Part shown: piece by piece, positions 8,246-15,673 of the stretch
Numbering within the stretch: the stretch's first letter is position 1
Layout of the letters: each line of letters begins with the position of its first letter
Assembly (NCBI GenBank): GCA_947625385.1
Contig: CANQOB010000001.1
Coordinates: 43,507-107,506 of the forward strand
Origin: an uncultured Clostridia bacterium
GTDB taxonomy: Bacteria; Bacillota; Clostridia; Christensenellales; Borkfalkiaceae
DNA: 64,000 nucleotides
Direction of reading: 5' to 3'
The notes under the pieces: generated by a model
Databases searched by the model: none
Told to the model about the DNA's origin: nothing
Seen by the model: the letters and a program-made list of their open reading frames with translations, nothing else
Program-made: the position numbers and the translations under genes

Positions 8246-9447
8246 TGGAAGAAATTTTTATCATCCAGCCCGTTTTCGGAGCCGATTGGGAGGTCCTGCA
8301 TGCGGAGGCAGTCTCTCTCATCGACAGCGCGGGCGCCCGCTATGCCGGCAGCATCTTTCAGAACATCCGCGAGATCGACCCTGCGACCTTCGTTGGCTCC
8401 GGGAAACTCGCCGAACTCAACGAATCTTTGGAAGATAAGGACGTCACGGTTCTCTTCAACGGCGAGCTCTCCCCTTCCCAGACCCTGAACATCTCCAAGG
8501 CGCTGGGCGGCAGAAAAGTCATTGACCGCACGACGCTCATCCTCGACATCTTCGCCCTGCGCGCGGAGAGCAGCGAGGGAAAGATTCAAGTCGAACTTGC
8601 CCAGCTCAAATACCTCTATCCGCGCCTGAAAGGCAAGGGAGAAGCGCTGTCGCGGCTCGGCGGCGGAATCGGCACGCGCGGACCCGGGGAGACGCAGCTC
8701 GAAACCGACCGCAGACATATCCGTACACGCATCCACGCGCTCGAAGAACGCTTGAAGGACATCGAACAGCGGCGCACACTGCTCGCCGAGCGCAGAAAAA
8801 AAGAGCGGACGATCACCGTCGCGCTCGTGGGATATACCAATACGGGCAAATCGACCTTGCTCAATGCGCTCACGGGTTCGGATGTGCTCGTCAAGGATGC
8901 GCTGTTCGCCACGCTCGACCCCACGTCCCGCGCGATGGAGATCGAGGGCGTGCCTTTTTTGCTCGTGGACACCGTGGGATTTTTGCAGAGTCTGCCCCAT
9001 CATCTCATCGACGCCTTCAAATCCACGTTGGAGAGCGCGCTCTCCTGCGATCTTGCGCTCATCGTCTGCGATGCGTCCGATGAATTCGAAATGCAGCGCA
9101 AAACCACGCTCGACACGCTCAACGGGCTCGGCTTTTCCTCGCCCTATCTCGTCGTGATGAACAAGTGCGACCTCGCGCCCGACGTTCGGCTCCCGAAGGA
9201 CAGCATTGCGATCTCCGCCGCGACTGGAGAAGGGCTCGACCGCTTGAAAAGCTGCATTTTCCATGCGGTAAAGAACCGTTTCCTGCGGATGGAGCTCTTC
9301 GTCCCCTACGCCGATATGGCGGCTTACGGCGCCGTCAGAAATCTCCTCTACGAGCGCGCCGTATTCTATACCGACGAGGGCGCGCGCATCCTTGCGATCG
9401 TCCCCGCCGTCTATGCGGAAACATTCGCGAAATTTCTCGCCAAATGA
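8245..9447 (+). CDS. hflX: Ribosome-associated GTPase HflX
   Basis: 400-residue GTPase of the TRAFAC class that binds the large ribosomal subunit and rescues stalled ribosomes. The N-terminal HflX domain (about 1-190) includes the glycine-rich GGGIGTRGPGETQLE. The G domain follows: G1 GYTNTGKSTLLNAL, G3 DTVGF, G4 NKCD, G5 ISAATGEG. Its start overlaps the recombinase stop, so the two are co-translated. Its stop directly abuts the stop of the convergent small Cys-rich gene, with no intergenic bases. Confidence 0.95.
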   Translation: MEEIFIIQPVFGADWEVLHAEAVSLIDSAGARYAGSIFQNIREIDPATFVGSGKLAELNESLEDKDVTVLFNGELSPSQTLNISKALGGRKVIDRTTLILDIFALRAESSEGKIQVELAQLKYLYPRLKGKGEALSRLGGGIGTRGPGETQLETDRRHIRTRIHALEERLKDIEQRRTLLAERRKKERTITVALVGYTNTGKSTLLNALTGSDVLVKDALFATLDPTSRAMEIEGVPFLLVDTVGFLQSLPHHLIDAFKSTLESALSCDLALIVCDASDEFEMQRKTTLDTLNGLGFSSPYLVVMNKCDLAPDVRLPKDSIAISAATGEGLDRLKSCIFHAVKNRFLRMELFVPYADMAAYGAVRNLLYERAVFYTDEGARILAIVPAVYAETFAKFLAK

Positions 9448-9636
9448 TCAATCCTCTTTGTAATCGTTCGGATTCGTGATGACCTTGTCGATCTTGATGG
9501 TCGCAAATTCTTTGATATCGAGACATTTCCCGCAGTTATCGCAGATCTTCGAGGGGTCGAGGTCGCAAACTTCGCACTCCATACAGCCGTCGCACTCCTT
9601 CCCGTCATAGAGAACGCATTCTTTTCCGAGTTCCAT
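9448..9636 (-). CDS. Small cysteine-rich protein (62 aa), function unknown
   Basis: Begins MELGKECVLYDG and carries a cluster of Cys pairs (ECDGCMECEVCDL, then ICDNCGKC), eight or so cysteines within about 35 residues. That pattern would fit one or two structural zinc or Fe-S sites; the family is not one I can name. Support for a real gene: a good promoter (-35 TTGATT at 9678-9683, 17 bp, -10 TATAAT at 9655-9660) and an AGGAGCGAGGTG ribosome site before ATG 9636. A longer reading upstream would run through that promoter, so I exclude it. It is convergent with and touches hflX, and divergent from lexA. Confidence 0.75.
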   Translation of the reverse strand: MELGKECVLYDGKECDGCMECEVCDLDPSKICDNCGKCLDIKEFATIKIDKVITNPNDYKED

Positions 9637-9654
9637 CTCATTCACCTCGCTCCT

Positions 9655-9683
9655 ATTATAGAACGCCGCGCAAAAAAAATCAA
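9655..9683 (-). promoter_or_regulatory. Promoter of the small Cys-rich gene
   Basis: On the minus strand: TTGATT, 17-bp spacer, TATAAT, then a strong ribosome site before ATG 9636. Confidence 0.7.
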
Positions 9684-9712
9684 GAAAAAACGGAAAAAAT
9701 TTCCCAAATCTT

Positions 9713-9752
9713 GAAACAAATGTTTGCAATTATTTTCAAATCGTGCTATACT
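9713..9752 (+). promoter_or_regulatory. lexA promoter with putative LexA box
   Basis: TTGCAA (9724-9729), 17 bp, TATACT (9747-9752). The dyad GAAACAAATGTTTGC (9713-9727) overlaps the -35 box and resembles the Gram-positive SOS box (GAAC-N4-GTTC/T), with one half-site deviation. Autoregulation of lexA is expected for the family. Confidence 0.6.
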
Positions 9753-9769
9753 GTAATCGGAGGTAAGGT

Positions 9770-10378
9770 ATGCTCAACAAAAACAAGCTTCTCGACGTGC
9801 TCGACTATATCAACCGCTATATCGCAGACAACGGATTCCCGCCCACCGTCCGCGATATGTGCCGCGATCTCGGCATCAAATCCACCGCAACCGCTTACGA
9901 CTACATCAACCGTCTGCGCGATATGGGATATCTCGACAAAGCGGAAAATAAAAAGCGCGCCGTCTCGGTGCGGAGCGAAAACGTTGTCCGCGTTCCCCTC
10001 CTCGGCACGGTCACCGCAGGTCAGCCCATCCTCGCGGCGGAGAATTTCGAGGGATATTATCCCCTCCCCACCGCCGAATTCAAGGGCGACGACCTCTTTT
10101 TGCTGTATGTCAAGGGGGACAGCATGATCGAAGCGGGAATCTTCGACGGCGATAAGATCGTTGTCCGCAAACAGGACACTGCGGAAAACGGCGACATCGT
10201 TGTCGCGCTCTTTGATCCCGACGGAATCGAGCAGGGCGCGACCGTCAAACGCTACTTCCGCAGGGACGGAAAGGTCATTCTTCACCCGGAAAATGCCGCG
10301 CTTTCCGATTTTGTGCTCGACTCCGACAGCGAGGCAATGATCGTCGGCAAAGTCGTCGGACTGCTCCGGAGTCTGTAA
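9770..10378 (+). CDS. lexA: SOS repressor LexA
   Basis: 202-residue repressor: winged helix N-terminal domain (about 1-65; FPPTVRDMCRDLGIKSTATAYDYI) and C-terminal S24 autoprotease domain. The cleavage site reads TAGQP (Ala-Gly). The catalytic serine is in KGDSMIEAG and the lysine in ATVKRYF. GGAGGTAAGGT precedes the ATG. It controls DNA-damage genes and is cleaved with RecA help. It follows hflX and the recombinase on the same strand but has its own promoter. Confidence 0.96.
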   Translation: MLNKNKLLDVLDYINRYIADNGFPPTVRDMCRDLGIKSTATAYDYINRLRDMGYLDKAENKKRAVSVRSENVVRVPLLGTVTAGQPILAAENFEGYYPLPTAEFKGDDLFLLYVKGDSMIEAGIFDGDKIVVRKQDTAENGDIVVALFDPDGIEQGATVKRYFRRDGKVILHPENAALSDFVLDSDSEAMIVGKVVGLLRSL

Positions 10379-10394
10379 AACGATCGAAAACAGC

Positions 10395-10425
10395 ACGCCG
10401 CCCGATGTTCGGACGGCGTTTTTTT
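10395..10425. terminator. Bidirectional terminator between lexA and rluB
   Basis: Stem ACGCCG-CCGA / TCGG-CGGCGT around a short loop with seven T on the plus side; it serves lexA (+) and lies just beyond the rluB stop (-). Confidence 0.85.
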
Positions 10426-11134
10426 ACAGATTTTTCAGATAAAATACCTCTTCCGGGGTGAGTCTTCTGCATTCGCCGCGATCGAGTCCCGAAAGGGTAA
10501 GCTCCCCGAGCTTCGTGCGCTTCAAAAAGACCACCTCCTTGCCGACGGCTTGGAACATCTTTCTGATCTCGCGGTTTTTGCCCTCGGTGAGCACGACTTG
10601 GAGCTTCGTGAAGCTTTTGTCCGTCTCCACGACGGTCACGCGGCACTTCTTCGTGACGACGCCTTTTTCGATCTCCACGCCGGTGCGCAGTTTGTTGAGC
10701 TGGACCTGCGTCACCGTTCCTTCCACTTTCACAAGATAGGTTTTCGGAATTTCGCTCTGCGGCGCCGTGAGGCGGTAGGCGAGGTCGCCGTCGTTCGTGA
10801 GGATGAGCAGCCCTTCCGAATTGTAGTCCAGCCGCCCCACCGGAAAGACATGCGCGCCTTCGGGCAGAAATTCCATGACGGTCTTGCGCGGACGCTCCGT
10901 CTTTTCGTCATGCACCGTACAGACGCACCCCTTGGGCTTATACAGGATAAAATATTCATAGCGGACTTTGTGGGAGAGAATTTTTCCGTCGAGCATGACG
11001 ACGTCGTTTTCTCCGACTTCCGTCCCCAAAACCGCCGATTTGCCGTTGACGGTCACGCGGCCTTGGTGGATGATCTCATCCGCACCCCGCCGCGAAGCGA
11101 TGCCCTGCTCCGCCAAAAATTTGTTGATTCGCAT
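10424..11134 (-). CDS. rluB: rRNA pseudouridine synthase, RluB/RsuA family
   Basis: 236 residues: S4 RNA-binding domain at the N-terminus (MRINKFLAEQGIASRRGADE) and an RsuA-type catalytic domain with GRLDYNSEGLLILTNDG, containing the catalytic Asp. It should modify 23S rRNA (RluB role) in the cytoplasm; the exact uridine is not readable. An in-frame TGA two codons upstream fixes ATG 11134. The only Shine-Dalgarno-like stretch (AAAGGGG) is about 24 bases upstream, because a copy of the dispersed repeat lies exactly between it and the start codon. The gene is downstream of dacF. Confidence 0.92.
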   Translation of the reverse strand: MRINKFLAEQGIASRRGADEIIHQGRVTVNGKSAVLGTEVGENDVVMLDGKILSHKVRYEYFILYKPKGCVCTVHDEKTERPRKTVMEFLPEGAHVFPVGRLDYNSEGLLILTNDGDLAYRLTAPQSEIPKTYLVKVEGTVTQVQLNKLRTGVEIEKGVVTKKCRVTVVETDKSFTKLQVVLTEGKNREIRKMFQAVGKEVVFLKRTKLGELTLSGLDRGECRRLTPEEVFYLKNL

Positions 11135-11136
11135 AC

Positions 11137-11159
11137 TATGTCACGCAGAGTACTCTGCA
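11137..11159 (+). repeat. Dispersed repeat, copy 2
   Basis: TATGTCACGCAGAGTACT followed by CTGCA. It includes a perfect 14-bp palindrome GCAGAGTACTCTGC. It abuts the rluB start codon region (start at 11134). Confidence 0.8.
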
Positions 11160-11191
11160 CCCCTTTGTATAGAGGGCTTTTCAGCCTGTCT

Positions 11192-12187
11192 TTATTCCAT
11201 AATATACAAATTTTCGGAAAAAATCAAGTCGTTTTCGAGGGAAATTTTTAATTGACCCGCAAGTTCCCCCTTCCCTTGGGGAACGGGCGTTAAAAGGTCG
11301 GTGGCAAAGCGCAATTTCCGCAGTTCCGTCTTTTTGAGCGGGTATGCGAACCCGCCCTTGACGGCATACCCCTCCCATCCGGCGGCGACATCGACGAGCG
11401 GAATCATGCGGTATTCCCCGAATGCCGCGTCGAGAAGCTCGGCGGAGCGTTCGTACATTTCGGGACAGTTCAGAACGACGCAGACGAGCCGCATGCCGTC
11501 CCTCTCCGCGGCCGTCACGAGGCAGCGTCCCGCCTGTACGGTGAAGCCCGTCTTGACGCCGATCGCCCCCTCGAAGTCCCAAAGCATTTTGTTTTTGTTT
11601 TTCCAGCCGCGCGGCTCGTAAAATTTGCAGGAGACGATCTCGGTGAACGTCTCGTTTTGCAGGGCATGCGCCGCAATGAGGGCAAGATCGCGCGCTGTCG
11701 TGTGATGCCCCGCCGCGGGCAATCCGTGCGGGTTGACGAATTTACTGTCCTTTGCGCCCATGAGCGCGGCGCGGCGCGTCATTTCCGCGGCAAACGCCTT
11801 CGTGCTTGCGCTGTGATGCAGGGCGAGCGCGACGGCGCAATCGTTTCCCGAGCGCAGCATGAGTCCATAGAGAAGGTCGCGCACGGAATAGGGATCCCCC
11901 GCGCGAAGATATACGCTCGACCCCTCGACGCCCTCCGCCTCCTTGGGGATTCGGACGGTATCGTCGAGATCGCAATCCTCGATGACGACGATCGCCGTGA
12001 GGATCTTCGTCGTGCTCGCCATGGGGAGAGGGACGTCGGCGTTCGTCTCGGACAAAAATCTGCGTGAGGAGACCTCCGCCACACATTCGCCCTGCGCCGG
12101 TCCGGCGGCATGGGCGGGCAGCGTCGGCACCGCGGCAGCGATGCCCAAAATCAGCGCAAAAACAGCGGTCGCTCTACGAATTTTCAT
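11192..12187 (-). CDS. dacF: D-alanyl-D-alanine carboxypeptidase, DacF-like
   Basis: 331-residue penicillin-binding protein of peptidase family S11. A signal peptide is clear (hydrophobic residues 8-25, AHA cleavage). Active-site motifs: SxxK as MASTTK, SGN as SGNDCA, and KTG as GVKTGFTV. It trims pentapeptides in cell-wall or spore peptidoglycan outside the membrane. The position after ytfI/ytfJ in a sporulation cluster suggests the DacF type. The start overlaps the end of ytfJ by 14 bases, indicating coupling. Confidence 0.9.
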   Translation of the reverse strand: MKIRRATAVFALILGIAAAVPTLPAHAAGPAQGECVAEVSSRRFLSETNADVPLPMASTTKILTAIVVIEDCDLDDTVRIPKEAEGVEGSSVYLRAGDPYSVRDLLYGLMLRSGNDCAVALALHHSASTKAFAAEMTRRAALMGAKDSKFVNPHGLPAAGHHTTARDLALIAAHALQNETFTEIVSCKFYEPRGWKNKNKMLWDFEGAIGVKTGFTVQAGRCLVTAAERDGMRLVCVVLNCPEMYERSAELLDAAFGEYRMIPLVDVAAGWEGYAVKGGFAYPLKKTELRKLRFATDLLTPVPQGKGELAGQLKISLENDLIFSENLYIME

Positions 12188-12548
12188 CTTTTTTCAGGTT
12201 CGCAATGATCTCTCCCGCCTTCTCGATGAGCCCGTCCAAGGGGTCCTCGGTAATGCGGATGACGCGGCATTCTCTGCCGTCGTCGATGAGGAATCCCGCA
12301 GGTTTGATGTTGACCACCGTGCCTGCGCCCCCCGCGAAGGGAAAGCTCTCGTCGTCCTTGATCGCTTTGACTTCGCCGTATTCGCCACCCCCGGAGAGAT
12401 AGCCCATCGTCACTTTCGTGAACGGGATGATCTGCGTGCCGCTTGCGGATACCACGGGCTTGCCGATGACGGTATTCACGTCTACAAGTTTTACGAGGCG
12501 CTCCGCTGTCTTTTCCATGATGCCGTCGATTTGAGTTTTCTTATCCAA
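12174..12548 (-). CDS. ytfJ: GerW-family sporulation protein YtfJ
   Basis: About 124 residues matching the YtfJ/GerW family: VDVNTVIGKPV, the glycine-rich GGGEYGE and GGAGTVVNIKPAGFLI. Family members are made in the forespore and affect germination. A TTG start at 12548 follows GGAGG by about ten bases and aligns with the usual family N-terminus; an ATG at 12569 is possible but lies on top of that ribosome site. The reading overlaps the 3' end of the upstream DUF2953 gene, the normal ytfI-ytfJ arrangement. Confidence 0.85.
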   Translation of the reverse strand: MDKKTQIDGIMEKTAERLVKLVDVNTVIGKPVVSASGTQIIPFTKVTMGYLSGGGEYGEVKAIKDDESFPFAGGAGTVVNIKPAGFLIDDGRECRVIRITEDPLDGLIEKAGEIIANLKKDENS

Positions 12549-13075
12549 TTTATCAATGCCTCCATACATTTTTTAGCGATCGCCGTGTTGAGAATGAGCA
12601 GATTGAACACCGTTGCCACTTCCGCGGTGAGCTTGAAGGAGGAACGGTTCGAGAGCAGAATTTTGTTCTTGACGGAAAGAAAGGGATGCTTCGTCCGAAG
12701 GACCGAAAAAGCCGTTCCTCCCGCGATCGCAAACGCTGCACCGTACAGCGCGCTGTAAGGGCTCCGGGCGCCCCCCGTCTCCAACGTCTGATGCAGCCGC
12801 CAAAGCTGAAACCCCTTCATGATCTCGAACTTTTTCCTTGTGGCGTTCATATCCGCATATTTCACGAGCAGGGCAAATTTCTTCGTCACATGGAAGGCAA
12901 TGCCGTCCCGCCGCAGCTCCGCATACCCCCCGAACACCCGGAAATACTTGAACAGGCTGACGGAAAACCACGCCTTCGGTCGCCCGGCGTCCACATAGAG
13001 GTCCACATAGACAAAGACGGGAAAGAAGAGCAGCAAGAGACCGAAGAAGGCGCCGTATACAAAAAAATCGCCCAT
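12491..13075 (-). CDS. ytfI: DUF2953 protein, YtfI-like
   Basis: 194 residues with one N-terminal membrane helix (FFGLLLLFFPVFVYVDLYV) and a soluble remainder. Assignment rests on the gene pair with ytfJ and general resemblance to DUF2953 proteins found in spore formers; the biochemical role is unknown. No good Shine-Dalgarno is seen. The ATG lies inside one arm of an 8-bp inverted repeat (CGCCCATA at 13070-13077, TATGGGCG at 13085-13092), so the start could be folded away or the dyad could be an operator. Confidence 0.7.
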   Translation of the reverse strand: MGDFFVYGAFFGLLLLFFPVFVYVDLYVDAGRPKAWFSVSLFKYFRVFGGYAELRRDGIAFHVTKKFALLVKYADMNATRKKFEIMKGFQLWRLHQTLETGGARSPYSALYGAAFAIAGGTAFSVLRTKHPFLSVKNKILLSNRSSFKLTAEVATVFNLLILNTAIAKKCMEALINWIRKLKSTASWKRQRSAS

Positions 13076-13092
13076 ACACGTAATATGGGCGA
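13070..13092. promoter_or_regulatory. Inverted repeat containing the ytfI start codon
   Basis: Perfect 8-bp arms CGCCCATA / TATGGGCG, 7-bp loop; the ATG (13075-13073) is in the distal arm. Confidence 0.5.
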
Positions 13093-13116
13093 AGTCTGTA
13101 AAAATATGAGCGGCGG

Positions 13117-13890
13117 TCAGGAGATTTTGACGATGTTCGTGCCGTCCAACCCTTTGAGGAAATCGGGAATCTCAAATCCGTCCTCGACGGCTTCCCGGGG
13201 CTCTTCCCTCTTCTTGGACGCGGGACGCATCTCGCCGTCCCCGCCACCTCCGCTTTCTCCGTCGTCCCCGCTCTCGCCGCCGTCCCCGCTGCCGAGCGTA
13301 CTGTCTTTGGACGCGTCGATGGCGCCCCACTCTTCGCGGTTGTAGAGATAGACGTCCCGCTCCGCGTCGGGCTGTTCGATCTTTTTCAGGAGCTCTTCGT
13401 AATCGGGAAGTTCATCCAGCGAATGCAGTTTGAAGCGCTTCAAAAATTCGTCGGTCGTCGCAAAGAGCACGGGATGCCCGATCGCATCCTTTCTGCCGCA
13501 GGGGTAGATCAGTTTGAGCTCGAGCAGCGCGTTGACGCCGTAGTCGCTGTTGACGCCGCGGAGCGCTTCGATCTCCGCGCGGGTGATGGGCTGTTTGTAG
13601 GCGATGATCGCCGCGCATTCGAGAATGGTGCGAGTCAGCTCCTTTTCGCGGATGGGATTGAGCACGGCGGCAACGCCTTCCTTGTAATCCGGATTGGAGG
13701 CGAACTGCACTTTTTTATTGAATTCGAGAAGCTGGATGCCGCGCTCCCCGCTGTAACGCTCTTTGAGCTCGGCAACTGCTTTTTTGACCGCATTTTCGGT
13801 CACGCCGAGCTTTTCGGCGATGTCGGCGATCGGGACGCTCCTTCCGGACGCAAACAAGATCGCTTCGATGATATTTGTGAGATTTTCCAC
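13117..13890 (-). CDS. scpB: Segregation and condensation protein B
   Basis: 257 residues. The N-terminal two-thirds is the ScpB double winged-helix (IEAILFASGRSVPIADIAEKL; AIIAYKQPITRAEIEALRGV), which binds ScpA and SMC in the condensin complex. After about residue 185 there is an unusual low-complexity Gly/Asp/Glu/Ser tail followed by a basic then acidic segment ending near FEIPDFLKGL; typical ScpB is shorter, near 180-200 residues. It lies 15 bp after scpA on the same strand, the usual order. Confidence 0.93.
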   Translation of the reverse strand: MENLTNIIEAILFASGRSVPIADIAEKLGVTENAVKKAVAELKERYSGERGIQLLEFNKKVQFASNPDYKEGVAAVLNPIREKELTRTILECAAIIAYKQPITRAEIEALRGVNSDYGVNALLELKLIYPCGRKDAIGHPVLFATTDEFLKRFKLHSLDELPDYEELLKKIEQPDAERDVYLYNREEWGAIDASKDSTLGSGDGGESGDDGESGGGGDGEMRPASKKREEPREAVEDGFEIPDFLKGLDGTNIVKIS

Positions 13891-13905
13891 TGCCGTGTCC
13901 TCTTT

Positions 13906-14841
13906 TTATTCGTATTCGTCGATCTGCTGTCCTACCCAAGTATGCGTGGATTCGGGGTTGAAGCGGATGTAGATCTGCCCGAACTCCTCCTCCTGCCGCA
14001 CATGCAGGTACTGGTGTTTCAAAAGTTCAAGAAGCGCCTGGAAGGTCGTCACGATCTCCGAGCGGGTGTAATCCTCGGTGAAGAGCTCTTCGAACCGCAG
14101 TTCGTCCGTATCGTCGAACACTTCGAGAATGTAGACGATCTTCTGCTCGACCGTGTATTCGTCGCGGGGAATCTCGCGGACTTCATCCTCGATGATGGCG
14201 CGTTCCCGCTCGACGAGCAAGGCGGTGAAAGCGGTGACCAGCCCGTCGAGGGTGAGGTTTTCGAGGGAGAACACGGTGCGCGTCTCCCCGACGTCCTTGT
14301 CGGGCTCCTTGAAGTAATACCCCACCGTTTCCAGCTCTTTCAGCTTGCCCATCTCTTCTTTGATGAGCTTGTATTCTTCGAGAGCGCGGATAAGTTCGGC
14401 TTTGTCGTCGTCGTCAAACTCACCGGTATCGGGCTCGACCTCGTCGAAGCTCGGGACGAGCGCCTGCGCCTTGATCTTGATGAGGGTCGCGGCGATGTTC
14501 AGATAATCCGTCACCTTGTCCACGTCGATATACGGGAGCCCTTTCATATAGTCGAGGAATTGCTCGGTGACCTGCGAGACAAAAATGTCCCTTATCTCGA
14601 TCTCGGCGCGGTTGACAAGATAGAGCAAGAGGTCGAGCGGTCCCTCGAAGTTGCTGAGCACCGTCGTGTAATCCACGTTGGATTCGAATTTTGCCCGCGC
14701 GGCGCGGTACGGGTCGTCTTTGCCGCCCGTAATTCCCTGTTCGCTCTGCTCTTCCGCGGAGATCGCGACGTTTTCATCCACGAAAGCGACCGGCTCTTCG
14801 GTCTCTTCGGCGCTCTCATCGGTTGTTCTTTCGTCTACCAT
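13906..14841 (-). CDS. scpA: Segregation and condensation protein A
   Basis: 311-residue kleisin of the SMC condensin complex. An acidic N-terminal extension (about residues 1-55, rich in Glu) precedes the family start YTTVLSNFEGPLDLLLYLV. ATG 14841 follows TTTGGAG by nine bases and overlaps the stop of the upstream M50 gene by seven bases. A longer reading upstream is antisense-like sequence inside the M50 gene and is rejected. Confidence 0.93.
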   Translation of the reverse strand: MVDERTTDESAEETEEPVAFVDENVAISAEEQSEQGITGGKDDPYRAARAKFESNVDYTTVLSNFEGPLDLLLYLVNRAEIEIRDIFVSQVTEQFLDYMKGLPYIDVDKVTDYLNIAATLIKIKAQALVPSFDEVEPDTGEFDDDDKAELIRALEEYKLIKEEMGKLKELETVGYYFKEPDKDVGETRTVFSLENLTLDGLVTAFTALLVERERAIIEDEVREIPRDEYTVEQKIVYILEVFDDTDELRFEELFTEDYTRSEIVTTFQALLELLKHQYLHVRQEEEFGQIYIRFNPESTHTWVGQQIDEYE

Positions 14842-15560
14842 ATCAAATAACTCCAAATCGTTTCCACGGGCACGCCGAACGCAAGCGACCAGATCGCAAG
14901 AATGGGGAAGCCGAGATACTTGATCGCAAATTTCATGATCCAACCTAAAATATCGAAATTTTCCATGATGGCGACCCCGAGATAGTCATAGAAAATACGG
15001 CAGAGAAAGCTCTCCGCGATGAGACCGATCAAAATCCAATAGCCGTATTGCCGAAGGAAACGGAATATCTTCCCCCGCCGTTTATTGAGCGCATCGACGA
15101 TGCGGAAGCCGTCCAGCGGGTAAAACGGCAGGAGGTTGAATACGCAGAAACCCAAGCTCATGCTGTAAATCAAACTGAAAAAGTCGAATAAAAACTCTTT
15201 CAGGAAGGGAACATACGGCATGAAATTGATGATCACGAGCGCGATCGGATAGAATAAAAACGCCATGATATAGTTCACGACGACGCCTGCGCTCGCGGTG
15301 AGCCCCAATCCGAGGCGGTAGTGCTTGAAATTGTTCGGGTCGATCGGAACGGGTTTCGCCCAGCCGAAGCCGACGAGCGCGAACAGGACGAGCCCGATCG
15401 GGTCGAAGTGCCTGAGCGGGTTCAAGGAGAGTCTGCCCGCCAATTTGGGCGTGGGGTCGCCGCACCGATAGGCGACAAAGGCATGCGCAAACTCGTGAAG
15501 GGTCAATACGACGGTCACTGCGAGCAAATTTGCCAATAGCCTGATAAGTGTACTCTCCAT
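14835..15560 (-). CDS. Site-2-type M50 metalloprotease, YwhC-like
   Basis: 241-residue integral membrane zinc protease. HEFAH near residue 23 is the HExxH metal site within the first helix; NPLRHFDPIG supplies the third-ligand region; further hydrophobic helices occur at about 45-70, 85-125 and 165-235. This class of compact rhomboid-sized S2P proteins typically precedes scpA in clostridia; its substrate is unknown. The ATG is 8 bp from a -10 box (TATAAT, 15569-15574; -35 TTGCAT, 15592-15597), with no ribosome site, so a leaderless mRNA is expected. Confidence 0.9.
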   Translation of the reverse strand: MESTLIRLLANLLAVTVVLTLHEFAHAFVAYRCGDPTPKLAGRLSLNPLRHFDPIGLVLFALVGFGWAKPVPIDPNNFKHYRLGLGLTASAGVVVNYIMAFLFYPIALVIINFMPYVPFLKEFLFDFFSLIYSMSLGFCVFNLLPFYPLDGFRIVDALNKRRGKIFRFLRQYGYWILIGLIAESFLCRIFYDYLGVAIMENFDILGWIMKFAIKYLGFPILAIWSLAFGVPVETIWSYLIW

Positions 15561-15568
15561 ACTTGTCC

Positions 15569-15597
15569 ATTATATAACAAATGGCAAAAAAATGCAA
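15569..15597 (-). promoter_or_regulatory. Promoter of the M50-scpA-scpB operon
   Basis: TTGCAT, 17-bp spacer, TATAAT on the minus strand; the start codon follows after 8 bp. Confidence 0.75.
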
Positions 15598-15651
15598 GAG
15601 AAAAGCGGAGATTTCGAAAAATTTCCGCCTTCCCTTACAAGATGTTGTTAT

Positions 15652-15672
15652 TATGTCACGCATAATACTCTG
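15652..15672 (+). repeat. Dispersed repeat, copy 3
   Basis: TATGTCACGCATAATACT followed by CTG; it lies right against the dacB stop codon (15674-15676). Confidence 0.8.
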
Positions 15673-15673
15673 T

